NCBI RefSeq assembly: GCF_016801985.1
Contig: NZ_JAEVLS010000009.1
Span: forward strand, 62,001 to 126,000
Source: Steroidobacter gossypii
GTDB taxonomy: Bacteria > Pseudomonadota > Gammaproteobacteria > Steroidobacterales > Steroidobacteraceae
Length of the DNA: 64,000 bases
Reading direction: 5' to 3'
The notes under the pieces were generated by a model. That model worked only from the letters and a program-made list of their open reading frames with translations, searched no databases and had not been told where the DNA came from. Position numbers and translations under genes: made by a program. Each line of letters starts with the position of its first letter. The stretch's first letter is position 1. Shown here piece after piece: positions 34,547 through 44,192 of the stretch.

Positions 34547-34620
34547 ATCGAGGGTGAGGGTGAAGCAGTGGAGACCTCGCCTCTTTGCGAGAGGTAGGAG
34601 CGTCGTGGCAGGATGCCTGG

Positions 34621-36906
34621 ATGACTCCAGCCAATACTGTCTCCCGTCGGAATTTTCTACTCGGTGCGTCCTCGCTCACACTGCTTGCATGGGCGCAGCG
34701 GAGAGCGCTCGCGAGTTCGCTCAGTGCGCGAGCGGAGGCGCATATCGAGGCGCTGATTGCGCAGATGACCATCGAGGAGAAGGCGGGGCAGCTCAGTATC
34801 TTTTCCGATATGACACGCCTGACTCCCCAGGCGGCGATCAATCCCGAAGCAGGTCCTCCCGTAGACAAGAACCTTGCGCAGCGAGTGCGTGAGGGGCGAT
34901 TGATCGGTGTGTTCAATGGCCTCGGCGCCGCTGGCGCAAGGGCCATTCAGAGGATCGCGGTCGAAGAGTCGCGAATGAAAATCCCGCTGATCTTCGGCGC
35001 AGACGTACTGCACGGTTTATACACCGTGTTTCCGATTCCGCTGGGAGAAGCAGCCAGCTTCGACCCGCAACTGGCCGAGCGCACGGCGCGAGCCGCGGCG
35101 ATCGAATCGACGGCGGCTGGCTTGCATTGGACCTTCGCTCCGATGGTCGACATCGGCCGCGATCAGCGCTGGGGTCGCGTCGCCGAAGGCTCAGGGGAAG
35201 ATCCCTATCTGGGATCCCAACTGGCCGTGGCGCGCGTGCGTGGCTTCCAAGGAAAGAGCCTCACCGATGAGGACAGCATGCTTGCCTGTCCCAAACATTT
35301 CGTAGCGTATGGCGCAGCCTCCGGCGGCATGGATTACAACAGCGTCGAGATGTCCGAGCAGACCTTGCACGAGGTGTATCTGGCGCCGTTCAAAGCGGCG
35401 TTCGACGCCGGCGCACTGTCCACGATGAGCTCGTTCAACGACATCAACGGCGTGCCCATGTCCGCCAATCGCAAACTCATGACTGAACTTCTGCGCGAGC
35501 AGTGGAAGTTTCGAGGCATGGTGGTGTCCGACTACACGGCGGACCAGGAGCTGATCAAGCACGGTGTCGCCAGGGACGACCGCGAGGCTGCCAAGATTGC
35601 GATTCTGGCCGGCGTGGACATCAGCATGCAGAGCGATCTCTACAATCTGCATCTGCCGGGCCTGGTGAAAAGCGGCGAGCTGCCGATGGCGGTGGTCGAT
35701 GAGTCGGTGCGCCGCGTGTTGCGCACGAAATATCTGCTGGGCTTGTTCGACAATCCTTATCGATCGCTCGATCCGGAAGTCGAGAAGCGCAACATCATGA
35801 CGCCGCAATTGCGCGCCGTGGCTAGAGAGAGTGCGCGCGCCTCTATCGTCCTCTTGAAGAACGAAAGCAATCTGCTGCCGCTCGCCAGGTCAGGCCAGAA
35901 GATCGCATTGATCGGTCCGTTTGGCGCCGATATCAAGAATCTCGCCGGCCCGTGGGCGCCCTTCGGCAAGTCCGATCATGTGGTAAGCGTGGAGCAGGGC
36001 ATGCGAGCCGTGCTCGGGGACAAGGCATCGCTCACGGTCACGCCGGGCTCGCTCATCGAGAAACCGCTCGAGGGCGGGATCGAAGCGGCCGTTGCAGCGG
36101 CGCGCGCGGCGGATGTGGTGGTGCTCGCGATTGGCGAAGGGCAGGACATGTCCGGCGAGGCTCAATCGCGCACGCAGATCGTCGTGCCCGAGCCTCAGCA
36201 ACAACTCGCGGAAGCGGTCGCGAAAGTCGGCAAGCCGATGGTGGTGCTCCTTCGCAATGGTCGCGCGCTGGCACTCGAAGGGGCCGTGCGCGATGCGCAG
36301 GCCATTCTCGTCACATGGTTTCTTGGAACAGAGACGGGCAGCGCCATCGCCGACGTTTTGTTTGGCGACTACAGCCCGAGCGGACGACTGCCGGTGAGTT
36401 TCCCGCAGGACTCGGGACAGCAGCCCTATTTCTACAACCGACGAACCACCGGCCGGCCGCAAGGCGATGGCCCGCCGGCGTTCAAGGCGCGGTATCGAGA
36501 AGTGTCCAATGAAGCGTTGTATGCCTTCGGTCACGGGCTGACTTACTCGCGCTTCAATTATGAGCGGCCGCGGCTGAGCACCGAGAGGTTGCCTTGGAGC
36601 GGAACGCTGACGGTGACGGCAAAGATCACCAACACGGGCGAGCGAGAGGCGGAGGAGGTCGTGCAGCTATACATTCGCGATTGTGTGGCCAGCATGACGC
36701 GCCCCATCCGTGAGCTCAAAGGTTTTCGCAAGGTTCGATTGCCGCCTGGCGCGTCCACGGACGTGCAGTTCACCCTGACGCGCCAGGACCTCGCGTTCTA
36801 CAACTTGGAGATGCAATTCGTGGCCGAGCCCGGCGAGTTCGACGTGTGGGTCGCGCCGTCCGCCACGACCGGTGTCAGCCGTCGATTCGTGTTGAACGCG
36901 AGCTGA
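34621..36906 (+). CDS. bglX: Glycoside hydrolase family 3 beta-glucosidase-like enzyme
   Basis: A 761-residue exported glycosidase. It starts with a twin-arginine signal (SRRNFLLGASSLTLLAW). The GH3 N-terminal domain has MTIEEKAGQLS, IFGADVLHG, APMVDIGRDQRWGR, CPKHFVAYG and the nucleophile Asp in VVSDYTAD. The C-terminal GH3 domain has LLKNESNLLPL, IALIGPFG and FLGTETGSAIADVLFGDYSPSGRLPVS, and a fibronectin-III-like domain closes the protein. It should remove glucose or a related sugar from oligosaccharides in the periplasm. The ATG at 34621 is preferred for the AGGA site and the signal peptide. Confidence 0.92.
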   Translation: MTPANTVSRRNFLLGASSLTLLAWAQRRALASSLSARAEAHIEALIAQMTIEEKAGQLSIFSDMTRLTPQAAINPEAGPPVDKNLAQRVREGRLIGVFNGLGAAGARAIQRIAVEESRMKIPLIFGADVLHGLYTVFPIPLGEAASFDPQLAERTARAAAIESTAAGLHWTFAPMVDIGRDQRWGRVAEGSGEDPYLGSQLAVARVRGFQGKSLTDEDSMLACPKHFVAYGAASGGMDYNSVEMSEQTLHEVYLAPFKAAFDAGALSTMSSFNDINGVPMSANRKLMTELLREQWKFRGMVVSDYTADQELIKHGVARDDREAAKIAILAGVDISMQSDLYNLHLPGLVKSGELPMAVVDESVRRVLRTKYLLGLFDNPYRSLDPEVEKRNIMTPQLRAVARESARASIVLLKNESNLLPLARSGQKIALIGPFGADIKNLAGPWAPFGKSDHVVSVEQGMRAVLGDKASLTVTPGSLIEKPLEGGIEAAVAAARAADVVVLAIGEGQDMSGEAQSRTQIVVPEPQQQLAEAVAKVGKPMVVLLRNGRALALEGAVRDAQAILVTWFLGTETGSAIADVLFGDYSPSGRLPVSFPQDSGQQPYFYNRRTTGRPQGDGPPAFKARYREVSNEALYAFGHGLTYSRFNYERPRLSTERLPWSGTLTVTAKITNTGEREAEEVVQLYIRDCVASMTRPIRELKGFRKVRLPPGASTDVQFTLTRQDLAFYNLEMQFVAEPGEFDVWVAPSATTGVSRRFVLNAS

Positions 36907-37080
36907 TGGGGCAGCGGCAACCAGGGGCGGAGCTTTGCCGTGGTGTCGGGGTTCTTGCCAGCTTGCCGGCGGCAAGACTTTGCCATGCAGCGAAAATGCC
37001 CGTGTTTCCCGGGCACTCACGCCGCCGGCATGCTAATTGCTCCAGCTGAGCAGTCTCAAGTCGAGCCGCGATTCGCATTC

Positions 37081-37695
37081 ATGAAACACGCTTCGAGCTT
37101 CGTACGCGCCTTCGGTCGAGTCATTGCCCAGGTTGTCGCTCCGGTCCTGTTGATCGCGGTCAGTACGCAGGCGGCCCACGCCACCTCGGGCGCCGCCGAG
37201 GTGCTCGAGGGAATGTGGTGTAGCGAGGATGCGAACCGGGGTGCGACCATCGTGCAGTACTCGGCCGCCGGCTCCGACATCACCACGTTCACGGTGCTCT
37301 CCGAAGCGGATCCTCGCCGCATCGGCGCTCAGTCATCGATGCATCTGACGGCTGAAGCGCCCAATGTATTCACGCGTCGTTCGTTCGACGGCGCCGACCA
37401 AATCCTGAGCGTGCACAGCGGGCGGCTCACAGTGAACTCGCTGCGGATCTGGAATCGCGGCACCCGTGACGAGACGCGGCAGGTATTGGACACGCAGACC
37501 TACTACAAGTGCGACGTGGGCCAGGCACTGCGACGGGCGCAGGCATTCCTGTCCTCGCCCAAAGCCGAAGAAGCCACGCGGCTTGCGCTTCAGCGCGACG
37601 CCGACGCCGAGTTGGAGGAGCGTCGGAACGCCAGTAAAGATGCGTACTACGCTGGCCTGATCCGTCAGCTGAATCAGGCTCGCATCACGCGCTAA
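37081..37695 (+). CDS. Secreted hypothetical protein
   Basis: A 204-residue protein of unknown family. Residues about 10-35 look like a signal peptide (VIAQVVAPVLLIAVSTQAAHA). The mature part has two Cys (GMWCSED and YYKCDVG), a predicted beta-rich middle and a charged helical C-terminus. The ATG at 37081 fits the signal peptide. It converges with the CheW-domain gene and overlaps it by four bases. Confidence 0.65.
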   Translation: MKHASSFVRAFGRVIAQVVAPVLLIAVSTQAAHATSGAAEVLEGMWCSEDANRGATIVQYSAAGSDITTFTVLSEADPRRIGAQSSMHLTAEAPNVFTRRSFDGADQILSVHSGRLTVNSLRIWNRGTRDETRQVLDTQTYYKCDVGQALRRAQAFLSSPKAEEATRLALQRDADAELEERRNASKDAYYAGLIRQLNQARITR

Positions 37696-40181
37696 CCCTC
37701 GCTCGGCGGGAGTTTGAAGCCCGCCGCGCCAGCAAACATCAGCAACTGCTGGATGTTCATCAGCATGAGCGCCGGCTCTTCGGCGCGCTCCGGGCGAATC
37801 GCGCGATCGAGGATGGCTGCTCCGCGCGTGTTCAAGTCGCCCACGGGCAGGATGCGGCTCACTTCGATCTCTGGAATATCCGCCAGCTCCTCGACGAGCA
37901 AGCCGAAGAGTTGCGTCCCCGCTGCCCGCACCACGATTACATTGCGAGCAGCGGCGTGCTGACCGGTGTTGAGCAGGCGGCCCAAGTCGATCACCGGCAG
38001 CGGCGTGTCCCGGTACATCAACAAGCCTGCGTGCCAAGCAGGCGCATTCGGAATCGGGCGAAGGTGAGCGCCATCGAGCGCTTCGACGATCTCATCGCGC
38101 AGCAGGCCGAGGCGTTGCTGGCCGCAATAGAAGGTTGCGATATCGATCATTCGTTCCTGCGTGAGGCCGCGTCGATGGTTCTGCGGCTCGGAGCGACGCA
38201 CGGCGACCTGCTCAATCGCCTGACCCAGCGGAATCAGGATCAGGCTGAACACGCCCATGCCGGTATATTCACGATAACCTGAGCTCTTGCGCACGCCGAT
38301 TCCGTAGTGCACGCCATTCATGCAGATCGTCTGCGGCGGGTGGCGCTCCGCGCCTAGCAGATCACGTGGCAACGCGATCGTATCGCCGGGCTCATAGTCG
38401 GAGGTGGCGGCGACCACGGTCATGCGGGCATCGACGAACAAGCCGATGCTGCCGCTCACGACCTCGCCCGATTCCGTGCGAGGCAGCGCATCTCGCAGCA
38501 TGGCTTTGAACTGGGGCGCCGAATCAAAAACGACGCCGATGCCGCCGAGCACTCGCCGCGATTCGTCGCGAATGGCCGCGCTGTAGATCAACGTGTGCCG
38601 GGCCTCATATAGCTCGCTCGGAGCAAATGAAGACACGGCGTACTGCTGTGAGTCGCGCAGCTCCAGCGTGGCGGCAATCCATGGGGCGGCGATCGTCTCG
38701 CCGACCTTGTGAGCGTGCGCCGGATTGGAAACGGCAACGATGCGGCCGGCGCTGTCGAACAAGACGATATCGTGATAGACCGTGTAGAGACTATTGATGT
38801 GGCGGAGGATCTCGCCCGCATCGCCGCCCGCGGCGCTGAGGCAGCGACTCAGCGCGCCGTTCAGTGCCCACCAGCGACAGTCATTGGCGCGCTCGTAGAG
38901 ATTTCGATCCAGCACGTCGACGGCGAGCGAGGCGAGCAGCTGCGCGTCCTCGAGAATGGCGGATACCACCGTTTCCTGCAGCTCGCTGATCGAACGCTCG
39001 AATGTTTCCTGTGTGCGGCGACCGGCATTGCCGATCTCGCGCAGCAGAACTTTGGTGAAGTCGCTGTTGTGATCCGCGCTGGTCGCAAGTCGCACGTTGC
39101 CGTTCCAGACCGTGCGATTGAGCTCGCGTTGAATGCCGTCGGCCTGCACGGGGATCTTGCGCAGGGAAGCGGAGAAGATGGTATGACTCTCACGCAATTC
39201 GGCGAGCAGTTGCCGGGAGATGGACCGGGTGCCCTCGACCGTCTGGCTGTTGAAAGCATGCTCGATCGGCAGCATGGCGTGACCGAACCAGCCGGGCCCC
39301 AGATAGCCCTGATAGCCTTGCGTCCGGCAGGTGATAGCGAGGTACTCGCGACCTGCGAAACGCACGATGCGGCCGCCTTCATCGAGGGCCATCGGCAGCG
39401 GCGCGCCGATGGGTATCTGCCAGGCATCGCTGCTCGCGATCACTCGTGCTCGCCGGTCGAGGAAACAAAACAGGGTCCAGTCGTCCGGCGCGCGCAGCTT
39501 GGCGAAAATGCCCTCGACTTCGTCCTCGAAGCGAAAGCACAGACACAACACGCCGTCGGTGCGGGCGCCGTCGCCCACCCGGAATGAATAAACCAGATTG
39601 CGCTCGCTATCGGGCAGCAGATCGATGCGACCGTAGCTTTCGACGTAACCCTGGCGCGTCGTGAGCGTATGTTGCAGCAGTTCGTGCGACGTGCGAGGCA
39701 CATTGTACTGCTCATCGAGTCTCACCAGGACAGAGCCGTCGATATCCAGCAGCACGACGTCGTGATACACGGAATATTTGCCGACGTACTCGCGAAAGCG
39801 ACCGCGCAGGCGCTCGTTCAATTTGTTGACCGGCGCGTCCTTGGCCCGGCGCTGGCGCAGGTAGTCACGAATGCCATCGTCCGTGGCGAGAAAGCCGATG
39901 TCGGCCGTGCGCTCGAACAGATTGCGCACCATCACGTCGATGGCGATCTGGGCTTTGGCTCGCAGCCCCAGCAGCGCCTTCTTGTATGTTTCCTCGCCGA
40001 GGCTGTGAATCAGATCATTGGCCAGAGCTTCGAACGCCTGGCGCGTGCCGCTCATGTCCGCGCCGTCGCCACGCAAGTGAGACAGCAGCGACAGCGTATC
40101 CCACGAGCCTTGCAGGCTGGCCAGGCGCGTGCGGTAGTCCTCGACCGAGGACATGTGACGTACCACCGCTGCCTTGACCAT
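37692..40181 (-). CDS. Large CheW-domain protein with two Cache-like sensor regions
   Basis: An 829-residue signalling protein. Two related sensor-like regions can be seen: KYSVYHDVVLLDIDGSVLVRLDEQ near residue 130 and LYTVYHDIVLFDSAGRIVAVSNP near 470, each followed by an element like YSFRVGDG or YSAAIRDES, the pattern of Cache/PAS-like ligand domains. The last roughly 150 residues form a CheW domain (IATFYCGQQRLGLLRDEIVEAL, LPVIDLGRLL, VVRAAGTQLFGLLVEELADI). No transmembrane segment is evident, so it may sense cytoplasmic ligands. The ATG at 40181 follows AAGGAA. Confidence 0.78.
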   Translation of the reverse strand: MVKAAVVRHMSSVEDYRTRLASLQGSWDTLSLLSHLRGDGADMSGTRQAFEALANDLIHSLGEETYKKALLGLRAKAQIAIDVMVRNLFERTADIGFLATDDGIRDYLRQRRAKDAPVNKLNERLRGRFREYVGKYSVYHDVVLLDIDGSVLVRLDEQYNVPRTSHELLQHTLTTRQGYVESYGRIDLLPDSERNLVYSFRVGDGARTDGVLCLCFRFEDEVEGIFAKLRAPDDWTLFCFLDRRARVIASSDAWQIPIGAPLPMALDEGGRIVRFAGREYLAITCRTQGYQGYLGPGWFGHAMLPIEHAFNSQTVEGTRSISRQLLAELRESHTIFSASLRKIPVQADGIQRELNRTVWNGNVRLATSADHNSDFTKVLLREIGNAGRRTQETFERSISELQETVVSAILEDAQLLASLAVDVLDRNLYERANDCRWWALNGALSRCLSAAGGDAGEILRHINSLYTVYHDIVLFDSAGRIVAVSNPAHAHKVGETIAAPWIAATLELRDSQQYAVSSFAPSELYEARHTLIYSAAIRDESRRVLGGIGVVFDSAPQFKAMLRDALPRTESGEVVSGSIGLFVDARMTVVAATSDYEPGDTIALPRDLLGAERHPPQTICMNGVHYGIGVRKSSGYREYTGMGVFSLILIPLGQAIEQVAVRRSEPQNHRRGLTQERMIDIATFYCGQQRLGLLRDEIVEALDGAHLRPIPNAPAWHAGLLMYRDTPLPVIDLGRLLNTGQHAAARNVIVVRAAGTQLFGLLVEELADIPEIEVSRILPVGDLNTRGAAILDRAIRPERAEEPALMLMNIQQLLMFAGAAGFKLPPSEG

Positions 40182-40299
40182 CGAACGCGCGTTCCTTTTG
40201 TCGTCGCCTGATCTCCGATGTAACGGCGCGCGATGCAGCAAGCTTGAAAAGTAAATTGCGGGCTGGTTCGCGATTTCTCGCGTCCAAAACGGTGCAGGC

Positions 40300-40998
40300 T
40301 CAGCGGTAGGTGATCAGCGAGCGCAGCTCTGCACGATCCAGGTGCGGCAGGCCGTTGAACATGGACAAAGAAACTTTATCGGCGTTGTAGATCAGCCGTG
40401 TGATCGAGGCGTTGTGAACGGCCCAGTTGAGCTCGATGCCGACGTGATTGGACAACCCCATCAGGTGCGCCACCAGGGTGCCGATGACGCCGCCGGAGGT
40501 GCTCACGATCAGGGTCTTGGAGCGGCCTTCGTTGCGCATGATGGATTCCATGGCGCCGGTGATCCGGCCGTGAAAGCCGCGCCACGACGTCATCTCTTCG
40601 GCTTCGATCTGCGCCTCCACCCAGGCGCGGGCGGCGCGCTCCAGGAAGAACTGAAACTTGCGTCGATCGGCGCGCAGCTCGGGCCAGCCGGCCTCGGCCA
40701 GTTGCTCTGGGGTCAGCGACTTCGCGAACGTATGCAGGATGACGTCGCTGTCGTACTCGTCGAACGCGTGCTCGATGGCAATGGGCGGGGCTGAATCGCC
40801 GAAGGCCGCGGCGATGATCTGCGCCGTTTCGGTCTGTCGGGACAGCGAGCCGGAGTAGATGCGGTCGATGCGCTCGCCGAGTTCTGCGAAGTAGGCGGCG
40901 AGATGGCGGATCTGCTCACGGCCCGTGGCCGAAAGTCGATCGTAGTTGTCGGTGCCGAACGAAGCCTGCCCGTGGCGGACCAGATAGATCGTGCTCAT
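40300..40998 (-). CDS. Histidine phosphatase family protein
   Basis: A 232-residue phosphatase of the phosphoglycerate-mutase fold. The catalytic RHG is in YLVRHGQASFG, the second Arg in SGSLSRQTETAQ, the Glu region in EHAFDEYD and the final motif around VSTSGGVIGTLV, where Ser replaces the usual second His. If that is right, activity may be changed. The ATG at 40998 begins directly with the first strand (MSTIYLVRHG). Confidence 0.82.
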   Translation of the reverse strand: MSTIYLVRHGQASFGTDNYDRLSATGREQIRHLAAYFAELGERIDRIYSGSLSRQTETAQIIAAAFGDSAPPIAIEHAFDEYDSDVILHTFAKSLTPEQLAEAGWPELRADRRKFQFFLERAARAWVEAQIEAEEMTSWRGFHGRITGAMESIMRNEGRSKTLIVSTSGGVIGTLVAHLMGLSNHVGIELNWAVHNASITRLIYNADKVSLSMFNGLPHLDRAELRSLITYR

Positions 40999-41072
40999 TC
41001 GCCGAGTGTAGCTGGCGCACGGCGTCGGCCGTATATTGTCGACCCTAGCGCTATTGGCAGGAGCCGACTGGA

Positions 41073-41393
41073 ATGTCCCTGACCCGCATCGACGCGTATG
41101 AAGTCTTCTACTCTGCAAACGCGTATCCACCAAGGATCGCGCTGAAGGGCGCGGGCAACTACATCGGCATGATGGTGTTTCTGCCGAACGGCGCTACTTT
41201 GCCGGCGGACACGCTGACCAAGGGACAGGTGGTGCTGTACTACCACCTGGATCACTATCACAACGCCATCGACTTGCTACGGAACGAGAAGCCTGTGTAC
41301 TTGTTTTACAACGGCTCCGGGCCGGGCTTCGAGAACGGCATCAAGACCATGGTCGAAAAGGTCGGCGAAGGAGAAATCACGCCCACGCAGTGA
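41073..41393 (+). CDS. Small hypothetical protein (106 aa)
   Basis: A 106-residue soluble protein of unknown family, rich in aromatic residues (YLFYNGSGPGFENG). AGGAG lies 12 bases before the ATG. It is divergent from the phosphatase gene. No signal or membrane segment is seen. Confidence 0.6.
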   Translation: MSLTRIDAYEVFYSANAYPPRIALKGAGNYIGMMVFLPNGATLPADTLTKGQVVLYYHLDHYHNAIDLLRNEKPVYLFYNGSGPGFENGIKTMVEKVGEGEITPTQ

Positions 41394-41441
41394 GGCGGGC
41401 GCGTGAGGGCGCCTGCAGGGCGAATCGATCGCGGGTCGCTG

Positions 41442-41651
41442 TTATCGACTCGCGGTGCGCTTTTCAGGCGTCGGCTCCACCGGGCCGAGATCGGTGATCT
41501 CCACTGCCCAGGAGCGCTCGGGCAGCTGATTGATCTCGACGCTCCCGGAGGTCTTTGGCGGAGCCATCAGGGCCGACGAGGCCCACACGGCTGCGCCCAC
41601 CAGCGCGAACGCGCCAGCAATTCCGACGATTTGTTGAGACGTGATCGCCAT
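41442..41651 (-). CDS. Small single-pass membrane protein (69 aa)
   Basis: A 69-residue protein with one hydrophobic segment at about 9-29 (VGIAGAFALVGAAVWASSALM) and a short acidic/Pro-rich tail. GGGAG lies eight bases before the ATG at 41651. Function unknown. Confidence 0.55.
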   Translation of the reverse strand: MAITSQQIVGIAGAFALVGAAVWASSALMAPPKTSGSVEINQLPERSWAVEITDLGPVEPTPEKRTASR

Positions 41652-41780
41652 GACACTCACTCCCTAATTGGCGAGGTCAATACCGGACCTACTCGTTACA
41701 AGCTCATCGACGTTGCAACAGTAGCTTGTTGACGATTCTTGACCGTGCGTCAGGTCACACCGCTCCGCGAAATGCAATGC

Positions 41781-41811
41781 AAAAAAAATTGAACTGAGAC
41801 GCGCTTCTCAG
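41781..41811 (-). terminator. Rho-independent terminator after the CheY/CheZ-like unit
   Basis: On the minus strand the stem CTGAGA / TCTCAG (41794-41811) is followed by TTCAA and a run of eight T (41781-41788). It is the clearest intrinsic terminator in the window and closes the unit at 41925-42906. Confidence 0.7.
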
Positions 41812-41924
41812 CTTGCAGTGCAGCGATTGTCACATGCAAAGAAATATTCGCAGCTGCCGCTGCTACACAACCAGCCTCGTCGGAGGCTTCGGCGGCGCCA
41901 GCGACCCTGTTGATCCGATCCGAA

Positions 41925-42503
41925 TCAGAACAGCTCGATCTCGCCCGCGTTGCCGACGCGGATGGTCTGGGTGCTCTGGTGGATATGGTCGCGCGCTTCG
42001 TCGGCGGACGCGCCTTCCACCATCATCTGGAAGATCTGCTTCTCTTCTTCAGTGCGATACAGGCGCTTCAGCGTGGTGAACAAACGTCGCCACTGATCGC
42101 GCTGACTCGCCTGGGCGCGGTCGCAAACGAACAGCGCCAGCGTCGACAGGCTGTAACGCACGTGACCGAGCCGCTGCGTGAGCTTGTCATAGAACTGGAA
42201 GGCGACCACGGCCGAGGTCATCTGCCGCTCGATCGACTCCATCTGTGTGTTCAAATCCAGATCGCCGAGCGCCTCGCGCTGTTCCGGCGTGAGCTTGGCG
42301 GCGGCGACTTTCATCGACCGCGCGGTATCCGCGAGGCCGGAGAACGCCTTGACCAGCGAGTCGACCGCGAGGTCGGATTCGCACATCGCCGATTCCATCT
42401 GCGCCTCGCACAGCTCGAGCATGTGCGCGATCTGTTGTTCGGGCGTCCAATCGGCGAGCGGCGCTGCTTCGGCGTTGGAGATTTCTATTGAGTTCGGCAG
42501 CAT
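41925..42503 (-). CDS. CheZ-like chemotaxis-associated protein
   Basis: A 192-residue, largely helical protein. The stretch MTSAVVAFQFYDKLTQRLGHV resembles the CheZ-type helical region that contacts CheY, and the gene follows a cheY-like gene 31 bases downstream in the same direction. Full CheZ identity is not shown. Start: ATG 42503; GTG 42515 is possible; neither has a good ribosome site. Confidence 0.6.
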   Translation of the reverse strand: MLPNSIEISNAEAAPLADWTPEQQIAHMLELCEAQMESAMCESDLAVDSLVKAFSGLADTARSMKVAAAKLTPEQREALGDLDLNTQMESIERQMTSAVVAFQFYDKLTQRLGHVRYSLSTLALFVCDRAQASQRDQWRRLFTTLKRLYRTEEEKQIFQMMVEGASADEARDHIHQSTQTIRVGNAGEIELF

Positions 42504-42534
42504 GGACGGATACACGCGGGCTTGGGGCCGTGGG

Positions 42535-42906
42535 TCAGAGCACCCGGGCGATGGTGGCCAGCAGCTGGTCCGGATTGAACGGCTTGACGATCCAGCCGGT
42601 CGCGCCCGCCTGTTTGCCGCGCATTTTGGTTTCCGGACCCGATTCGGTGGTCAGCACCAGCATCGGCGTGAACTTGTACGAATCCAGGCCGCGCAGTTCC
42701 TTGACCAGCGTGATGCCGTCCATGCGCGGCATGTTCACGTCGGTGAGCACCAGATCCACGCCGCGTGTTTTGGCGAGGTCCAGCGCTTCGACGCCGTCGG
42801 CGGCCTGGATCACTTCATAGCCGGCACCTTCCAGGGTGTAACGAACCATCTGGCGCATGGACGCGGAATCGTCCACCGCAAGAACTGACTTCGAGGCTCC
42901 AGACAT
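42535..42906 (-). CDS. Single-domain CheY-like response regulator
   Basis: A 123-residue receiver domain: acidic pair AVDDSASM, phospho-acceptor Asp in LVLTDVNMPRMDG, Thr in LVLTTESG and Lys in WIVKPFNPDQLL. The length and lack of an output domain fit a CheY-type response regulator acting on the motor or on a partner. GGAG precedes the ATG. Confidence 0.9.
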   Translation of the reverse strand: MSGASKSVLAVDDSASMRQMVRYTLEGAGYEVIQAADGVEALDLAKTRGVDLVLTDVNMPRMDGITLVKELRGLDSYKFTPMLVLTTESGPETKMRGKQAGATGWIVKPFNPDQLLATIARVL

Positions 42907-43241
42907 TTACACGCGCTCCAATTGCACAGAATCTGCCTTATCGCGCCCGGGCCAGGGCGGCGACATCATCGTTTCACGCTATTAACGGCGGCTGTTCGGG
43001 GGAGTTGAGTAGGGGCTTCCCGGAATGAGCGGCCGGTCGCAGTCCGGGGGGCGTTTCTGAATGCGCAGCTGAACGGCGGCCCATGCAGCTGCATCCATCC
43101 CGGCCCGCCGGTTCGAAACTGCCAACTGCTCGGCAGAGCCGCAAAGTGTGACGCAGTACAGTCCCCGAGCAGACCAGACATAAGGATGGGCGCTCGCCCG
43201 CATTCATGAGGCCGCGGGGCGGCGCAAACCTCTAGGGACTT
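42907..43241. other. Intergenic region with divergent promoters expected
   Basis: A 335-base gap between the divergent cheY-like gene and the gene at 43242. No gene or clear repeat is seen. Confidence 0.5.
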
Positions 43242-44123
43242 ATGGACCTTTCCGAAACCATCATGGCGGCGATGATCGGCGCCTTGGCCACCGTCACCAC
43301 CGCGCTGTTTCAGCTGTTCAGCACCATCAAGGAAAAGCGCACCCCCAGCAAGGTCGACGTGCGTCCCAAGAAAGGCTCGACCATGCGCTCGGTGCTGGCC
43401 GTGCTGGCGCTGATGGTGGCGTCCGCGGCCGGCGGCTTTCTGTATTCGGAATTGATCAAGCAGCGTTCGGAGGAAGACATCAGTGCAATGCGCGGCGAGC
43501 TGAAGGAACTGCGCACCCTGATTGCGAATGAAAAAGAAGCGGCGCGCGTCGAAGCGGCCAAAATGGCCGAGCCAGTGTCGGAGCCTGCTCGCCCGCTGAT
43601 GGTGCCGGCAGCTGCCGAAGGCGTGTCGGACAGCGTCGAGTCCGTCGTTTATATCCCCGCTTGCCGCGCCGTTGGCGCGACCGCGTGTGGCGAGCAGGAT
43701 GCGCAGCGAATCGCGCTGTGCGGGACGATCCCTTCCTATGCACGCGTCGAGGGCATCCAGCTGTTCGCCCAGCCGAACGCCATGCAACACCCTTGGGAGC
43801 AGCATCAGGTCAGCTTCGAGCAGGACCTGGGCGGCGCGCGTTTCACCGGCAATTCATTCGAATATGCGCAGGGCGCCGATCTCAAAGCGGTGTGCGTGAA
43901 CTTCATGCAATGGAGCAGCGAGCATCCGCACATCGCGCGCATCGTCGTGCAGTTTGGTTTCGGCGCCGCTGCCGCGGATCAGCCGACGCCGGCGGCGCCG
44001 CCGATTCAGCCCATTCCATCGCCAGCGACCACGCCAACGTCTCCGCAGGCGCCGACGGTTATTGCCGCCGAGTCGCTGCACACTGTGCCCACCGCCGCCG
44101 CGCTCAGCACCACCTCGCCCTGA
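43242..44123 (+). CDS. Hypothetical two-pass membrane protein
   Basis: A 293-residue protein of unknown family. Two hydrophobic segments lie at about 6-24 and 50-70, a short coiled coil follows (EEDISAMRGELKELRTLIANEKEAARV split over about 76-105), then a compact domain with three Cys (IPACRAVGATACGEQDAQRIALCG) and a Pro/Thr-rich tail. Confidence 0.65.
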   Translation: MDLSETIMAAMIGALATVTTALFQLFSTIKEKRTPSKVDVRPKKGSTMRSVLAVLALMVASAAGGFLYSELIKQRSEEDISAMRGELKELRTLIANEKEAARVEAAKMAEPVSEPARPLMVPAAAEGVSDSVESVVYIPACRAVGATACGEQDAQRIALCGTIPSYARVEGIQLFAQPNAMQHPWEQHQVSFEQDLGGARFTGNSFEYAQGADLKAVCVNFMQWSSEHPHIARIVVQFGFGAAAADQPTPAAPPIQPIPSPATTPTSPQAPTVIAAESLHTVPTAAALSTTSP

Positions 44124-44192
44124 CCGAACAGCCTTCTCACGGCATTTGTGGTATCACTTCGGATACTACAAAGATCCACCGGGGGAACGGCG

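Larger units (their letters stand above)
34016..34620. other. Palindrome-rich intergenic mosaic
   Basis: A 605-base gap without a supported gene. It holds several separate inverted and direct repeats, given as their own entries, plus a hairpin at 34137-34165 (AATGGGCCGACA / TGTCGGTCCCATT, one bulge) that may end the hydroxylase operon. Confidence 0.7.
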
